Origin: Blakeslea trispora
Taxonomy: Eukaryota; Mucoromycota; Mucoromycetes; Mucorales; Choanephoraceae
Direction: 5' to 3'
DNA length: 64,000 nucleotides
Assembly (NCBI GenBank): GCA_025331445.1
Contig: JAIWNE010000003.1
Location: 558,001-622,000, forward strand
Shown here in pieces: positions 22,753 through 34,504 of the stretch (position 1 is the first letter of the stretch; every line of letters starts with the position of its first letter). Made by a program: the position numbers and the translations under genes. The notes under the pieces are model-generated. The model searched no databases. It saw only the letters and a program-made list of their open reading frames with translations, and had not been told where the DNA came from.

Positions 22753-23612
22753 TTAGATTTGCTCTTCTAATTCCAGAATCTGGTATTTCACTGTAGAAAG
22801 CTGGTTCAGGCGCTCCTCAATCAATTGCTCTTTCTTTTCAATTTCCTGCTGATATTTTGACCACGTTTCGTCCACTTCCTTTAACATGCCTGATAGTTCA
22901 GTAAACATCTCCTTATGTTCTCCAATCTCACGATCTAATTGGTTGATGTTATCCTGGACAGTTGTTACTTGGCTAGCAGTTGATTCCATCTCACCAAGCT
23001 CCTTTCGTCTATGTTTGATTTGATCTTTTAAAGCCAACAATTGTTTTCTCTTGTCTGTATTGGCTCTCTGTACTTTGCTAATCTCTGCTTCTAGTGACTC
23101 TACTTGATTTGCTGGTTCAAGTAGCACTGTAGTTTGTAATTGTTTGTGATGAATGTTGATATAGCCACTCTTTTGAATAGGCACTTCCTTTAGCACTGTC
23201 TTTGAAGGTCGAGCGAGTTCAACAGAGTCCTCTAGATTCCATGGTGTCTCCGCTAAACCTGGTGCTGCTGATCGTCTTGCTTTTTCAACAGACACTTCCA
23301 AGTCATCTTGCTAAAGTACGATTTAGAAGATAAGTTACATAAGCACACATACTCTCTCTCTGCCTTACTTTGGATAGGTTGGTTGGTTCGGTAAGCTCAG
23401 TGCTCTTTGTGTCATTGAGCAGTGTCTAAAAGTTTAGCGTATAAGAGTTTGTTTGCATAGTCTCTCTCTTTTTTTTTACCTTATCATGCTGTAATTCTGA
23501 TGGTTTAGAGTCCTGTTTTTTACATCCATTTTAGTACCACTCCTTCTATCAATTGCGTCTCTTTCACCTTTTTTATAGACTCTAAAGGCTTATTGTTTTC
23601 CTTGTCACTCAT
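22753..23612 (-). CDS. Uncharacterised coiled-coil protein, 230 aa
   Basis: Four exons: 23612..23568, 23512..23480, 23425..23369, 23310..22753. All are phase 0, so internal exons are modular. The protein starts MSDKENNKPLESIKK. The first half is hydrophilic and includes SAAPGLAETPWNLEDSVELA, then SGYINIHHKQLQTTVLLEP, which look like short conserved motifs. From about residue 115 to the C-terminus there is a continuous heptad-rich coiled coil (EAEISKVQRANTDKRKQLLA through KYQILELEEQI). I do not recognise the family. Coiled-coil proteins of this size are common in kinetochore, spindle and trafficking complexes, but nothing here decides between them. The first intron starts with the less common GTGAAA donor. 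Confidence 0.7.
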
Positions 23613-23842
23613 TTTATTTTAATACCAAAGAAAAAAGAAGAAAAAATTGTCATTTTTGGCGTACCTTAAAAAATTGGCGTTTTTTTTAAAAAAAAAAAAA
23701 AAAAAGTATACTTGATTTTATTTTTAAAAAAGAAAACATAACCTATTTACATGTACATAGTACGTATAAACTCAGGCAACATACTTTAGCGAGGAATATA
23801 ATACGTATATGTATAACGAAAAAAAAAAAGAAACTAGCAGAT

Positions 23843-25429
23843 CTAATGTTGATGCATCTTCTCGCCTGCCCAGATATCTGCATTTTTCTTAGCAACCTGG
23901 TTCATGAACTTGACTTGATCGGCTACTGATTTGAGAGTGCCCAAGACAACACCATTTCCCGTAGAGAAATTATAGCAATAATAATGCAAGCCAACTTGGT
24001 CACAAAATTTCTTGACGAAAGGAACACATTTTCGAAGGTTGTGACGAGGTATACGTGGAAAGAGATGATGAACAGCTTGGTATTGTAAGCCACCATGAAA
24101 CCAGTCAAGCCATTCAGGGCAATCGACATCCATAGTGGTACGCAACATCTTGGTAGCAAAGGGTTCTTGAGGCCCTCTGTCTTCAGTCGACATACCAAAA
24201 TGAGAAAGTGTGATCTGAACATGTAAGGGAAAAGTAATCATATAAGACACCAGAATGTACCCTACACGAATAGACCAATTGGGCAATGTAGACACAAGTG
24301 TACCGAACCACATAAAGAAACAGGCAATACCAAACAACTCCAGATTTCGACTTCGAACATTTTTGGCTGTCAACAAATAGACAAAAGAGAGACGATGCAG
24401 GTTGAATCGACCGAAAGATAGAATCAGGTAGTACAAGTAGTGCTGGTACTGAATAAAAAAGCGAGCAGCACCATCAAAAGGTAAGACCCTTTCATAATAG
24501 GTTGAATACAGATTCCGAAAGAATTTATTGCTAATTGCCAAGAAAGGCAAATGCTGAACATCTGGGTCGTGCTCCAAGTGATTTGTGACAACATGATGGA
24601 CATTGTGATTGTCTTTCCACCAGCCAAGGCTAAGCCCACCAATAAAATTAGCTATCAAGACACCAATGAGGTGATCTGTTTCCACTTTTCCTGTAATTTC
24701 ATTATGACCAGCATCATGAGCAGTAAACACAAGTTGGTGCCAAAACATCCCCATAAAAGCAGCACCCATCATATAATGCCACGTCTCTGTTCCCTTGAGT
24801 GTAAGCCATAGTGAGGCAGAAAGCAACAGGAGGAATCGAGAGCATTCCTTAGCATAATTCCATTTGTTACACTCGAACAGACCACAGGCTTTCAGGTCAA
24901 TTTCTAATTGGCGATAAGCTTCTCTTACTTTTTCATTGTCCAAATGTTCCTGAATTTTTGTGTAATGATCCAGATCGCCCTGATGGTGGTTGTGTATAGT
25001 ATTTAGAGTATCATCATATGCTTTTAACGAAAGTCCTCCTTTCCAAGCCGCTGTATAGATTTCTTCTTCTTCTTCTTCTTTTTCTGCCAAGCTTTCCTTA
25101 TGTTTCTTTGATTCTTCTTTTGTTTTTATTGAGACCGATTTCGAGATATCAGGCAAATAGTCGCCAATATAATAGAGGTTGATCATTTTCTCGTAGACTT
25201 TGGGTGGATGCATCACTCGTATTTCATCAGTAACATCCCTACCAAGAGCACTCTTCATAACTGCTATACCACCTGGGTGCTTTGCTATAAAGTTGTTGAC
25301 CTTGTATACTTTGCCGTCATAAATGAATACAGAATCACCCTGTTTGATGTGTTCCTGGAACTCTTGTTCTGAAACGATACGCGTAGAATGTGACAGCAAG
25401 CCATCAGAAGAAGCTGTATTAGGTGGCAT
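23843..25429 (-). CDS. Cytochrome b5-fused front-end desaturase, sphingolipid delta-8 type
   Basis: A single coding exon, 528 residues, starting MPPNTASSDGLLSHS. An acceptor-like TTTCTTAG just upstream suggests a 5' UTR intron; the in-frame extension upstream is low-complexity and rejected. Residues about 16-92 form a cytochrome b5 domain with heme ligand His51 in HPGG and His74 in RVMHPP. After an acidic linker (KEEEEEEI) come the desaturase histidine boxes: HDAGH at 238-242, HNVHH at 275-279, and QYQAVHH near the C-terminus, where Gln replaces the first His as in all front-end desaturases. HDAGH plus NVHHVVTN favours delta-8 sphingolipid long-chain-base desaturase over delta-6 acyl desaturase. 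The enzyme would sit in the ER and act on the ceramide of glucosylceramides. Several membrane segments are visible. Confidence 0.88.
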   Translation of the reverse strand: MPPNTASSDGLLSHSTRIVSEQEFQEHIKQGDSVFIYDGKVYKVNNFIAKHPGGIAVMKSALGRDVTDEIRVMHPPKVYEKMINLYYIGDYLPDISKSVSIKTKEESKKHKESLAEKEEEEEEIYTAAWKGGLSLKAYDDTLNTIHNHHQGDLDHYTKIQEHLDNEKVREAYRQLEIDLKACGLFECNKWNYAKECSRFLLLLSASLWLTLKGTETWHYMMGAAFMGMFWHQLVFTAHDAGHNEITGKVETDHLIGVLIANFIGGLSLGWWKDNHNVHHVVTNHLEHDPDVQHLPFLAISNKFFRNLYSTYYERVLPFDGAARFFIQYQHYLYYLILSFGRFNLHRLSFVYLLTAKNVRSRNLELFGIACFFMWFGTLVSTLPNWSIRVGYILVSYMITFPLHVQITLSHFGMSTEDRGPQEPFATKMLRTTMDVDCPEWLDWFHGGLQYQAVHHLFPRIPRHNLRKCVPFVKKFCDQVGLHYYCYNFSTGNGVVLGTLKSVADQVKFMNQVAKKNADIWAGEKMHQH

Positions 25430-27146
25430 GGTCTTAATTGGTTTATCCTCGGTTCTAAGAAAAAAAAATAGAAACAAAGCAAAAGAGAAAAAGGTATGGG
25501 CTGATTCTTTTTTTTTATATATTTTTCCTTCTGAGTAGCGCATCTGGAACCACTAGAAAGTGTTGAGGTTGAAAGTCAGTCTATTTTTTTTTATATAGAA
25601 TCCGACATTATCGTCTTTAGACAAGAGGTTGATGGTAGCCACCTCTTTCTTTAAATCTACCATTTTAGATCATATCGAGTACCTTACATAAATCTATTCA
25701 TTCTTTTTTACTACTTTTATTGCTTTGATTAATTGTCGCCCTTTAAAGACTCACAAGGATAAGGGGAATCATTGGAACGCGGCGTTTGATATTTTGTGAT
25801 GAATCACACAAATAAGCTATTGATGGTACGTTCCTGATTATTGTTATTAGCAGGGCTTTTTGACCTCATAGACTTTATAAATTATTTGTGCATTTTTTAT
25901 TTTTATTTTGAAAAGCCATATTGCTCAATATCTTATAAAAAATAAACAGCTCATAAATAGAAAGATAAATGGATCAGAATAAAAGAATAGATTGGCTCAA
26001 AAATAACAGCGAGAAATAAGACACAATATATCTCGGATAAAGTTACTAACAAAAAGAAACATGCATGAGAAAAGAAAATTAGTCATAAATATCATAGATT
26101 GAACATTTGATTTTTATAAGCTTCAAAGGAAGGGTTCTAAGCCCTTATTCGTCTGCATTTTGGGGCTATAGTGATAACTTTAGAGTAAGTTTTGAACTAA
26201 AAATAAAAGAAAAATTCTCAGATCAAACTTGCTGGTGTTGCCTCTTGTTGACAGCAAAGTGTGTTTACATAACTGTAGAATTTTTCGCAATTTGGTGTTT
26301 TCAGGACCAATTTTTTGTCTGGCAAGACTACATTTCTCAAGAAAGGGTACATCATCTTCTATTTCTCTTTCATAAGAAACTATTAGGGCTCTTTTCATCG
26401 ATCATATAGACTTATAGCACATCAGGAAGCGTCCATTTTAAGCACTAACTTTAACTATAACAAAACCTCTGTGATGACCTTTTTCTTTCCTACTCTTGAT
26501 ATCTGTGCTCAAACAATACTCGATGAAACAAATAGAACAGACAAAGTAGGATCACACCTTCTCTGAAGATTTCCAGTGTTACCAGCCTCCTTCCTGCTCT
26601 TCAATATGGCTAATTCATAAGCCAAAGTAAACGCAGCCGCTCTTCTGCTTCCTAGGAATTATCTTAATACTTGGTTGTTTTTGTTTCTTTGGATCCAAAT
26701 CTATTTTTTTTTTTTATATATTATGTGCTGCATTTGACAGATTGTTGAGATTTTCTAGCACGAATCACTTGCGTCTATATCTTACTTGAGCTTTTTGTTC
26801 TATACTATTAAACTATACATTCATAACCCAACACAAGACGATTCACTCATTTGATTTTTGAAACAGTATTTACAAATCCAGCAAGACTCAACTTGAAATC
26901 TTTCTTACTAACAAACAACTTTATTGATCTTCATCATACGCTCAAAAACTGTTAGTCGTCCTAACTTACATAAATCCTTGTTCTATATTGTTTAAAGTTT
27001 TCTTGATATTATAACCTACTAGAACGCATTCATATTTCATATCTATTTCTTTTTTCTAACATTTTATCTCTTAGGGTTTATGATCTAAATAACATGATGT
27101 TAATTACACATAAAATTGCTGCTTTTGCTCTGTTTTGTCTCTTTCA

Positions 27147-27251
27147 CTACAGTAGCCGCTTGACTTAAGAGTGTTTGATTTAGAAGTATTCGCAATATAA
27201 GAGTGCAAGCCTTAAAAATACTGACACTCTTAAGTCAAGCGATTAATGTAG
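27147..27251. mobile_element. MITE-like element with 28-bp terminal inverted repeats
   Basis: The left arm 27147-27174 and right arm 27224-27251 are inverted repeats matching at 25 of 28 positions, with the inner 18 nt (CGCTTGACTTAAGAGTGT) perfect. The loop is 49 nt and has no coding capacity. Total length is 105 bp. No obvious TA or longer target duplication flanks it. Confidence 0.7.
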
Positions 27252-27398
27252 CTACGGTAAGAATAGTTGTTAATCCTAACAATATCATCTTTCAAAAAAA
27301 AAAAAATAAGTTGCAAACAAAACCTAACATCTTTCCGTACCTGAATCCATTGCAAAAATCCTTGACATGTAACATTTCACACGAAACTAAAAAAAGAT

Positions 27399-27481
27399 TG
27401 CAGACTGTGAGATTCGAACTCACGCCTCTTGCGAGACCGCAACTTGAGTGCGGCGCCTTAGACCAACTCGGCCAAATCTGC
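27399..27481 (-). tRNA. tRNA-Leu (anticodon CAA), intronless
   Basis: Read on the minus strand it begins GCAGATTTGGCCGAGTTGG (A-box) and contains the B-box GAGTTCGAATCTC. The acceptor stem GCAGATT pairs with AGTCTGC with one G-U wobble, followed by discriminator A. The anticodon stem CCGCA/TGCGG closes the loop CTCAAGT, giving anticodon CAA (decodes UUG). A 13-nt variable arm makes it class II, as required for Leu. No intron is present, whereas many fungal tRNA-Leu(CAA) genes have one. CCA is not encoded. Confidence 0.95.
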
Positions 27482-28622
27482 TCATATTATTTCGAACTGC
27501 TTGCTACAATATATTTCCAAATTATTGTCCGGGCCGGACATGTGCTGCACCGCCGGACTGCTACGTCACAGATTTCATCTTCCTTAAGTGAACATTAAAC
27601 TTTTGCAAAAAAAATCATAATCCCAACATGCTTTCCTTTTATTACTGAAAATTGTCAGCTTGTTTGACTTCATCTCTTTATGTGAATGGAGATAAAAGAA
27701 AGTTTGGAAAGACAACCAATTCAAGAATGATAGTCAGAAGAGGAAATGTGATTCAAATTACAAATAATGTAATTTGTAGATTCATCAGATCAACATTTAT
27801 CACTAAAATTGTTAATTGAGAGAAATCAGTAATTTCACAGTGAAGCACTGTAAGCGTATTCTTTTGTTTAAAGTGCTTGCTTAATCATAGCCTTTTTTTT
27901 TTTTGGGCAACGTCCTTGACAAAAAAAATGACTGTATCTTACAGAGCGTTTGCATCAATAATTAGTCAAAATCTAGAACCGTATTTGGTACACTCTATCG
28001 ACCTAAATGTTGCATAATTAACTCTTTTCTCAACACTACATTCAATCCTGTCTGAGACATAACTAGATCTAAATGCTCTAAATTTTTGTAATTCATAACC
28101 TGATCAAATATCAAAATGTATCATTGGGATTTAAAAAAAAACTACTCTCGGTGCCCACTTAAGAGTGCAATGAAGGTTATAGCTAAGAAGTATAAAAAAA
28201 GGTACTCTCAGTTGGAGTAGAAAGTAGAATGTCCTTGAGTACCTTGTTAAGACTAGATATTAAAAGGTTTATGATATAACCCTTCTGTTCCTCAAAAAAA
28301 AAAACTAATATTTTTCACGCTTGAACTACAAGCAGCTATTTTTCATTACTTGAACAATTCTTTGTAGGTGTTCAGCTTGTTTGCATCATGAAGGATTGGT
28401 GTATTTTAGCCAAATGAGCACGTCTCTTGATCGTTATCAAGTAGGAGGTCCTTTTTTATCTTAATATTGTGGAAATCATATTGGGACCTCTTATTTAAGA
28501 CAAAAGAGAAGTAGGATAGATTGAGTTTAATAATGCATATAAAGTGTTGGTAAAAAAAAAAAGATGAATGGTAGTCTCGAGACAGGATAGCAAAAAGGGG
28601 ATTAGAGAGTTAAAAAAAAAAG

Positions 28623-28681
28623 ACGCGTGCGCAGAAAATAAATGGAATCTGCCAAATTCAACATACTTCAATTTAACGCGT
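28623..28681. promoter_or_regulatory. Two MCB (ACGCGT) boxes upstream of the cohesin SA gene
   Basis: ACGCGT occurs at 28623-28628 and 28676-28681, 92 and 39 bp from the ATG at 28720. ACGCGT is the MluI cell-cycle box bound by MBF-type G1/S regulators in fungi. Confidence 0.6.
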
Positions 28682-28719
28682 TTCTTTTTCTTTTTTTCTA
28701 TAAACTCCACAAAAAGAAT

Positions 28720-31700
28720 ATGACTAGATCTAAAAAGGCATCTCTGGTATATACAGTCTATCAGTACATCAAGACTATTACCTAAGGCTAATTCATGTAA
28801 ATAGGCTGAGTCCTCCTCACAGAGACCTCTTCGCAATAGAACAGTAACTGATATGTTTATGAAGCAAAAGACTGGTAAAATAAAATAAGGGGGGAACTGT
28901 ATCGTTTTCTGTTCAACTTATGTTTCTTATCAATAGCTGCAAACAGAAGAAGAATTACTCAGAATGATGCTTCAAGTGATGAAGACGAACTTGAAACTGA
29001 TTCAGAAAGTGAAGACGAGTTGCCAACGAATAAGAAAAAGACAGCCAGAAAAGGCAAAAGCAAGAAAGTAGCTACCAATGTTGTGCTCAGTTCAAACAGC
29101 CAATTGTTGGAGCAAATCAGTGACACATTAGCTACGCAGGATAGCTTGTTTGGTAAAGGGTGATAGTGATAATCCATGCCTCTTTTTTATTTAAATTTAA
29201 CATTGGTTTATGATCAAAGACAAAGCTATGTTGCCTGATTCTAGTATGGATGATATTGTAACTGAATGGATTGAGGAATACAAAGTCAATCAACGTCATG
29301 CCTTGAAGCATTTGATCAACTTTGTTATTCGCGTAAGTTTAGCAGGCTGAATTAATGACTAGCAAAGAAGTAGACTGACACATCTGTAGAGTGCTGGTTG
29401 TTCTATGGCTGTCACTGATGATGCATTAAACCAAGAAGATGGTTCATTAAGTGCACTTCAAGAGTTACAAGAGGAATTAGCTAAAGTAAAGTGAAAGAAT
29501 GCTCCCTTGTCCTTTTTATTATTATGAATCAAGCTATAACTCTTTTTATTTCTCTAGCTTCCTCATGCAGACTATCCCATTATTTCCAAAGCAAGAGAGC
29601 ATCGTACACTCAAGCGTAACTTGCTCTTGTTTTTCGATGAATTGATTGAACAATGCCAGCATAGTGCTATCTATGATGGCATTTTGATTGAGACATTACA
29701 GAATTGGTTGACTACCATGTCTAGGTAAATGTGCAAAACTGTATACCCCTTTTTTTTTTCGAACTGACATGTCTATTTCTATTTCATAAGCTCTGTCTAT
29801 CGTCCCTTCCGTCATACAGCTACCATTGTTGGATTGCAAATCATTGGTCAATTATGTGTTGTTGGAGAGAAAGAACGAAACAGCCTGTCTGTAGCCAGTC
29901 GCCAGATGAGTGCCGAAAAGAAGAAGAAAAGCCAGACAAAGAATCTGACTCTCTTACAACAAAACTATGCCAACATTCAATCTCATTGTAAAGATCTAGA
30001 GGAATACCTTAAAGAGTTCTTTGAAGGTATCTTTATTCATCGTTCGCGCGATGTTGAATCTGTCATTCGTACTGAATGTATCAGAGAACTTTGCAATTGG
30101 ATGCAAAACTTTCAAGGCTTTTTTGTCGATAACGCCTATCTGCGTTATTTCGGTTGGTCGCTGAATGACCCTAATGCCAGTGTTCGTTCCGAGACACTGA
30201 AATCGATCTCCAAATTGTACAAGTTAGAAGATATAGCCACTAAGCTCTCTGTCTTTATCAACCGATTCAAATCGCGTATCGAGGAAATGGCTCTGTATGA
30301 TGTGGATGTGTCTGTTCGAGTTCATGCCATTCAATTATGTAGTCAATTGTTCAAACAAGGTATCAACATCCTTAGTGATACAGGCCGCGATCATCTCTCT
30401 AGTATGATTGCCTCTGACGCTGCTCGTGTTCGCAAGTCTGCTGCTCCTTTTGTCAAGTCCATGTTAGATACCAATGTCATTTCACCTCTCTTGCAGTCAA
30501 CCACTCGTGCTTTATCTAGCGGTCGTCGAAGTAATGTTGTGGTAAACAAACCTTGGGTCACTTACAAGGCATTCGCCCACTTTCTGGTTGAACAGACAGC
30601 CACACTTTTGGAATCACAAAAGTCGAAAGACGACGATCATGCTATGCAGTTGGACCTTGAGAATTTGACCAGTCAGTTGACAGAGAAACGTAGATTAATC
30701 ATTGCCAACATCGTAGATGCCCTTTGGGAGCAATTGCCTGAACTTCAAGACTATCAAACGATGTCTGACTACCTTTGCAGAGATCACTCTAAATCCCTTC
30801 AAGACATCGATCAGATGGACACAGGTAGCACAATTGAGGACTGTTATCGACTGGATGAAGAACAAGAGACAGTCCTGATCTATGTGTTTGTTGCCTGTCT
30901 CCAGACAGCCATCACCAAAGGTTTAGACAAAAACATGCCTGAAGGTACAAAAGACAAGCGTAAGTTGGAAGCTTCTTACTATGAAGAAGGCAAAAATGAG
31001 CTCTCTCGTCACTTGGTTCAAACTCTTCCAAAGCTGTTAACAAAGCACTTTGATGAAGTTCATCGTATGCAACAACTGGTCACTATACCTACCTTGATGA
31101 ACTTGCAGGTCTATATTGAATTACGGGCCGAAAAGGAGTATGACGCCTTGTTGGAGATACTGAACCGTGTCTACCTCAGTGCCATCTCGAACGACCTGCT
31201 CAAGAATTGCGCTGAAGCACTCTGTCATGTGATGAACAACACCCAGCTAATGGAAGTCAACAGAAGCTTTATGGACGAGCTCCAGACAGCCGTCGTTCAA
31301 CAGGTCCGAGAGGCATGTAGTGGCAAAGACTTGGTTACAGCCAACTATACATCTGCCCTGATTCATTCTATCTCTGTCGGTCTTCTTCGTTTGGAACGTC
31401 TAATGAATTTTGCTGATGGCACATCCGCCTTGGATGACACTCAAGGTATGAGTATGAGTGTCCTTGATCATGTAGGCGCCCTTGTCGATCGTGCTGCATT
31501 TGGCTCCAAAGAAGAAAAGGGTATCAGTTTGTCAGCTATGGCTATCCTTGCTCGCTATATGATGTGGAAGTGTCATGCCCTCTCTGCCACAAATGCTTCG
31601 GAAGCAGCTCCTGCAATTGAGCGCCGTCGCGATTGGACCTTTGACAAGTTGAGTGAACTCATCAAAGCTGCGGATATTAGTCCCTTGGAGGAAGTGCGTG

Positions 31701-32830
31701 CCACAGCTTTAGCCTATCTGATCGATATCTATTGGTTGTTTACCAGTGACCTGTTTGATAACGCTGGTTTAGCTCGATTAAAGACACGCTGTCCTAATGA
31801 CCTTCAAAAAGCATGTGGTGACTACATTGAAGAGCAACTCAAGAAGTACAGACAGCTATTGGACGATTTTGATATTGATGACGAACCTTCAAAGCATGCA
31901 CTTGAAGCCCATAAGAGGTTGCTTTCCATGTCACTCTCAAGTTTTGCTCGTGGCGTATTGATGGGTGTGCTTGACATGAAGTACGCCGTTGTATTGCTCA
32001 GTCAATATGGTAACAATGAGCCTGTCTTAGATGATGTGATCAAGGCCTTGGTAGCTGAATTCCAAACAGATTTGATCTCTGGTGAAGTAGTGGCTGATGG
32101 TATCTGTCGTGCCTACATGGAAGCTCTCAAGATATCTTTTGATACCCATGTTGCTGAGTCCAGTCGATCTATCGAGAAGACTGTCCGGTTGGCTAAGCTT
32201 CAGGCAGCTTCCTTGAGAGAGGCAGATAAGGAGGATGTTGCCCGAAAGGTACCTGCTCAGGTCATTTGTGAGCGTATTCATTTGGATGGTATTACCTTTG
32301 CTATCACAAAGGCTGCAGATGCCTATCAACGAAACAAGGATGAAGATAGAGACAACGCACTCAAGTTCTTCAAGGTCTTAAACGCCTTTGCTAGTGATAT
32401 CTCACGAGCACGCGATATTGCCAAGATGTAAGTTATTTATGCATTGGACAAATCAATAGAAAGGCTAACAAAGGTTGTCAATCTTTACTAGTCACTACCA
32501 TCTAGAAGATGCTTTGAGATCAAACGGTTTGGTCATAGAAGGCAACAAAAAGGAATGGGAGCATTACAATGCTTATGTTCAATCAATTGACCAAGTTCTT
32601 AAAAAGAAGGGTCTCAAATATGGTAAACAACATCACTGCCATAACACACATTTTAGAAGCTCATTCTCTTTCTCTCTTTAGATGCCACTAAACGAGTCAC
32701 TCATATAGAAACACCAGCAGCTCATGTGTTTGATGATATTGAGTTAGATGTCCAAACGAACAATAAGCGTACCTTGACAGATGTTGATATGGATATTGAT
32801 GATGAATCCAATACGAAGAGAAGGCGCTAA
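28720..32830 (+). CDS. SCC3: Cohesin subunit SA/STAG (Scc3/Psc3 family)
   Basis: Nine exons: 28720..28746, 28805..28874, 28937..29152, 29220..29332, 29390..29485, 29558..29724, 29791..32427, 32492..32622, 32682..32830, giving 1201 residues, the usual size. SA/Scc3 binds the Rad21 kleisin and contributes to DNA binding and loader/Pds5 contacts of the cohesin ring. The N-terminus is basic and acidic-patched (MTRSKKASL; NDASSDEDELETDSESEDE). The STAG region begins near WIEEYKVNQRHALKHLINFV, with YRPFRHTATIVGLQIIGQLC and the conserved segment FEGIFIHRSRDVESVIRTEC, then CIRELCNWMQNFQGFFVDNA and YLRYFGWSLNDPNASVRSET. HEAT-like helices follow, and an acidic/basic tail ends TKRRR-like before the stop. 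The 27-nt first coding exon is supported by phase and by MTRSKK. One gene of this family is expected in mitosis; whether a meiotic paralogue exists elsewhere is not visible here. Confidence 0.93.
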
Positions 32831-32920
32831 ATTATGTAAATATCTACCATTCGCTTTACTCTTTTCCTTTTCTCTTTCATTCACATCTATTATTATAAAT
32901 CCTCCCTTCTTTATTTTTTG

Positions 32921-34050
32921 TTATTGAGGCTTTCGATAAACAGTAGTTGCAGCAGCTTGTGCAGTAGGAAATACTATCCAAAAAAAAAGAAATGAATGAG
33001 ATTTTTTTTTTATATTTCATCCAACATCATGGTGACTTGGCTTACCAAGCATGTCGCAGATATTAACATGAGCAGGTCTTGAGGCAGTAAATGTAACAAG
33101 TTCAGCTAGACATATACACAAGTTAGAGATCAACTAGATCATCGTTTCTCTGTTCTTACCAATATCCTGACCCACAAGAGGATCTACACCCTTATATACA
33201 TTATCCGCTTTTTCTTTGTCACCATGAAAGCGAACAGTTGAGAATTCAGTGTTTACCATACCAGGACAAATCTGGCTAACACGGATGGGTGTATCCATGA
33301 GTTCAAATAATAATGCACGAGTAATTGCATCCACAGCATGTTTTGTTGCTATTCGATTTGTGATGTTAATACAGATATATAGATACATTCTGTTTTGAGT
33401 ATATACCACAATAGATACTTCCACCAGGATAGCTTTCTTTGCCAGCAACTGAGCCAAGGTTGATAATGTGTCCTTTACCATGGGCCTTCATGCCCGGCAA
33501 GACAGCTTGAGTAACATAAACTAACCCTTTCACGTTGGTTTCAAACATTGTATCAAAGGCCTCTTCCTTGACATCTATCAGGTGATCTAGACCAATGACA
33601 AGACCCGCATTGTTGACCAAGACATCAATGTCATCTTTTTTATCCAGCTTAGAAAATGCATCGTCAATATGTTTCTTTTTGCGCACATCGAGTGCCATTG
33701 TCTGAATCTGGATATCTTTGTGTTTGCTCAAGAGCTCTTTTTTTAAATGCTCTAGCTTTTCGACACGTCGAGCAGCTAGAATCTGTATGGGATTAAATGA
33801 GCCTTATTGATTTTCACCATTTCATAAATAAGGGGAGGGTTATTACCAAGTTTGATCCTTCTTTAGCAAACTCTCGAGCACATGCTTCGCCAATACCAGC
33901 AGATGCACCTGTACTAAAAGAAAGAATCATCATAATCTTAATTGTTACAGGATGATAATACGATTCATGCTCTTCTTACATAAGTACGTTTTTCTTGTAT
34001 AGCCTGGGATGATAGAACCGTCTTTGGAGTAGTCCAAATGTTTTCAGCAT
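32921..34050 (-). CDS. Short-chain dehydrogenase/reductase (NADP-dependent serine dehydrogenase-like)
   Basis: Six exons: 34050..33980, 33913..33847, 33782..33407, 33348..33160, 33105..33046, 32973..32921, giving 271 residues. A basic leader (MLKTFGLLQRRFYHPRLYKK) precedes the Rossmann motif VLITGASAGIGEACAREFAK and could be a mitochondrial presequence. Cofactor and catalytic signatures are intact: LAARRVEKL (NADP-favouring Arg pair), VLVNNAGLVIG, the Ser of INLGSVAGKESYPGG, and Tyr/Lys in SIYCATKHAVDAI. QICPGMVNTEF follows, and the C-terminus is VFPTAQAATTVYRKPQ. The layout matches classical SDRs of the YMR226C type, which oxidise L-serine, 3-hydroxy acids or allo-threonine with NADP+. The substrate is inferred from family resemblance. 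It is divergent from a second SDR gene starting 455 bp away. Confidence 0.9.
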
Positions 34051-34504
34051 TTTTCAGAAAATAAAAAAAAAAAAAGGTGGGAAAAGATGAAAAAATGAGA
34101 TTTGTTATTATTTTTTTTTATATGTGTGTTACTTTTAGACTGCTTATGAAGCAAACAAAATAGGATGTGTAAAGTGATATACAATGCGTACAGTCCAAAA
34201 TAGCGAATTTCTAAAAATCCAATTGGCGTAGGATAAAAAAAATATCCAATCAGCAGTTTTCAAGATGTCAATAAACGCATACAAAGTTTCTAAATAGCGT
34301 ATTGTCAACCCCCCCTAAATGGTAGCATAATGAAAGCTTTTAGCGTACATGTTATACCACACAGAACAGTCTAACCTGATAAAAGGTGTAAGCGTTCATG
34401 ATTTAGAATTATGCAAGAAAATGAAATCGCGCTTAGAAAATGCTCTATTTTTTTTTTTATATCTTCAAGCTACTTTTTTCTTTCTGAAATAGAGATCGAG
34501 CATA
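34051..34504. other. Shared upstream region of two divergent SDR genes
   Basis: 454 bases between the two start codons, with poly-T runs at 34112 and 34449. No coding sequence seen; it probably contains both promoters. Confidence 0.6.

Larger units (their letters stand above)
25430..28719. other. Gene desert, about 3.3 kb, with one tRNA and a MITE
   Basis: No supported protein gene. It contains the tRNA-Leu at 27399-27481, the TIR element at 27147-27251, and at 28130-28235 two TACTCTC-containing direct repeats flanking an ACTTAAGAGTG motif shared with that element. An opposing pair of open frames at 26107-26409 has no splice context. The last 120 bases hold the cohesin-gene promoter with two MCB boxes. 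Confidence 0.55.

Noticed and set aside
25430..25543. 38-residue N-terminal extension of the desaturase
   Set aside because: Poly-Phe/Leu sequence derived from T-rich DNA with an acceptor site inside; read as 5' UTR intron.
26107..26409. 100-residue plus-strand ORF and its minus-strand partner
   Set aside because: No start context, no neighbouring exons and low similarity to any motif; treated as chance in AT-rich DNA.
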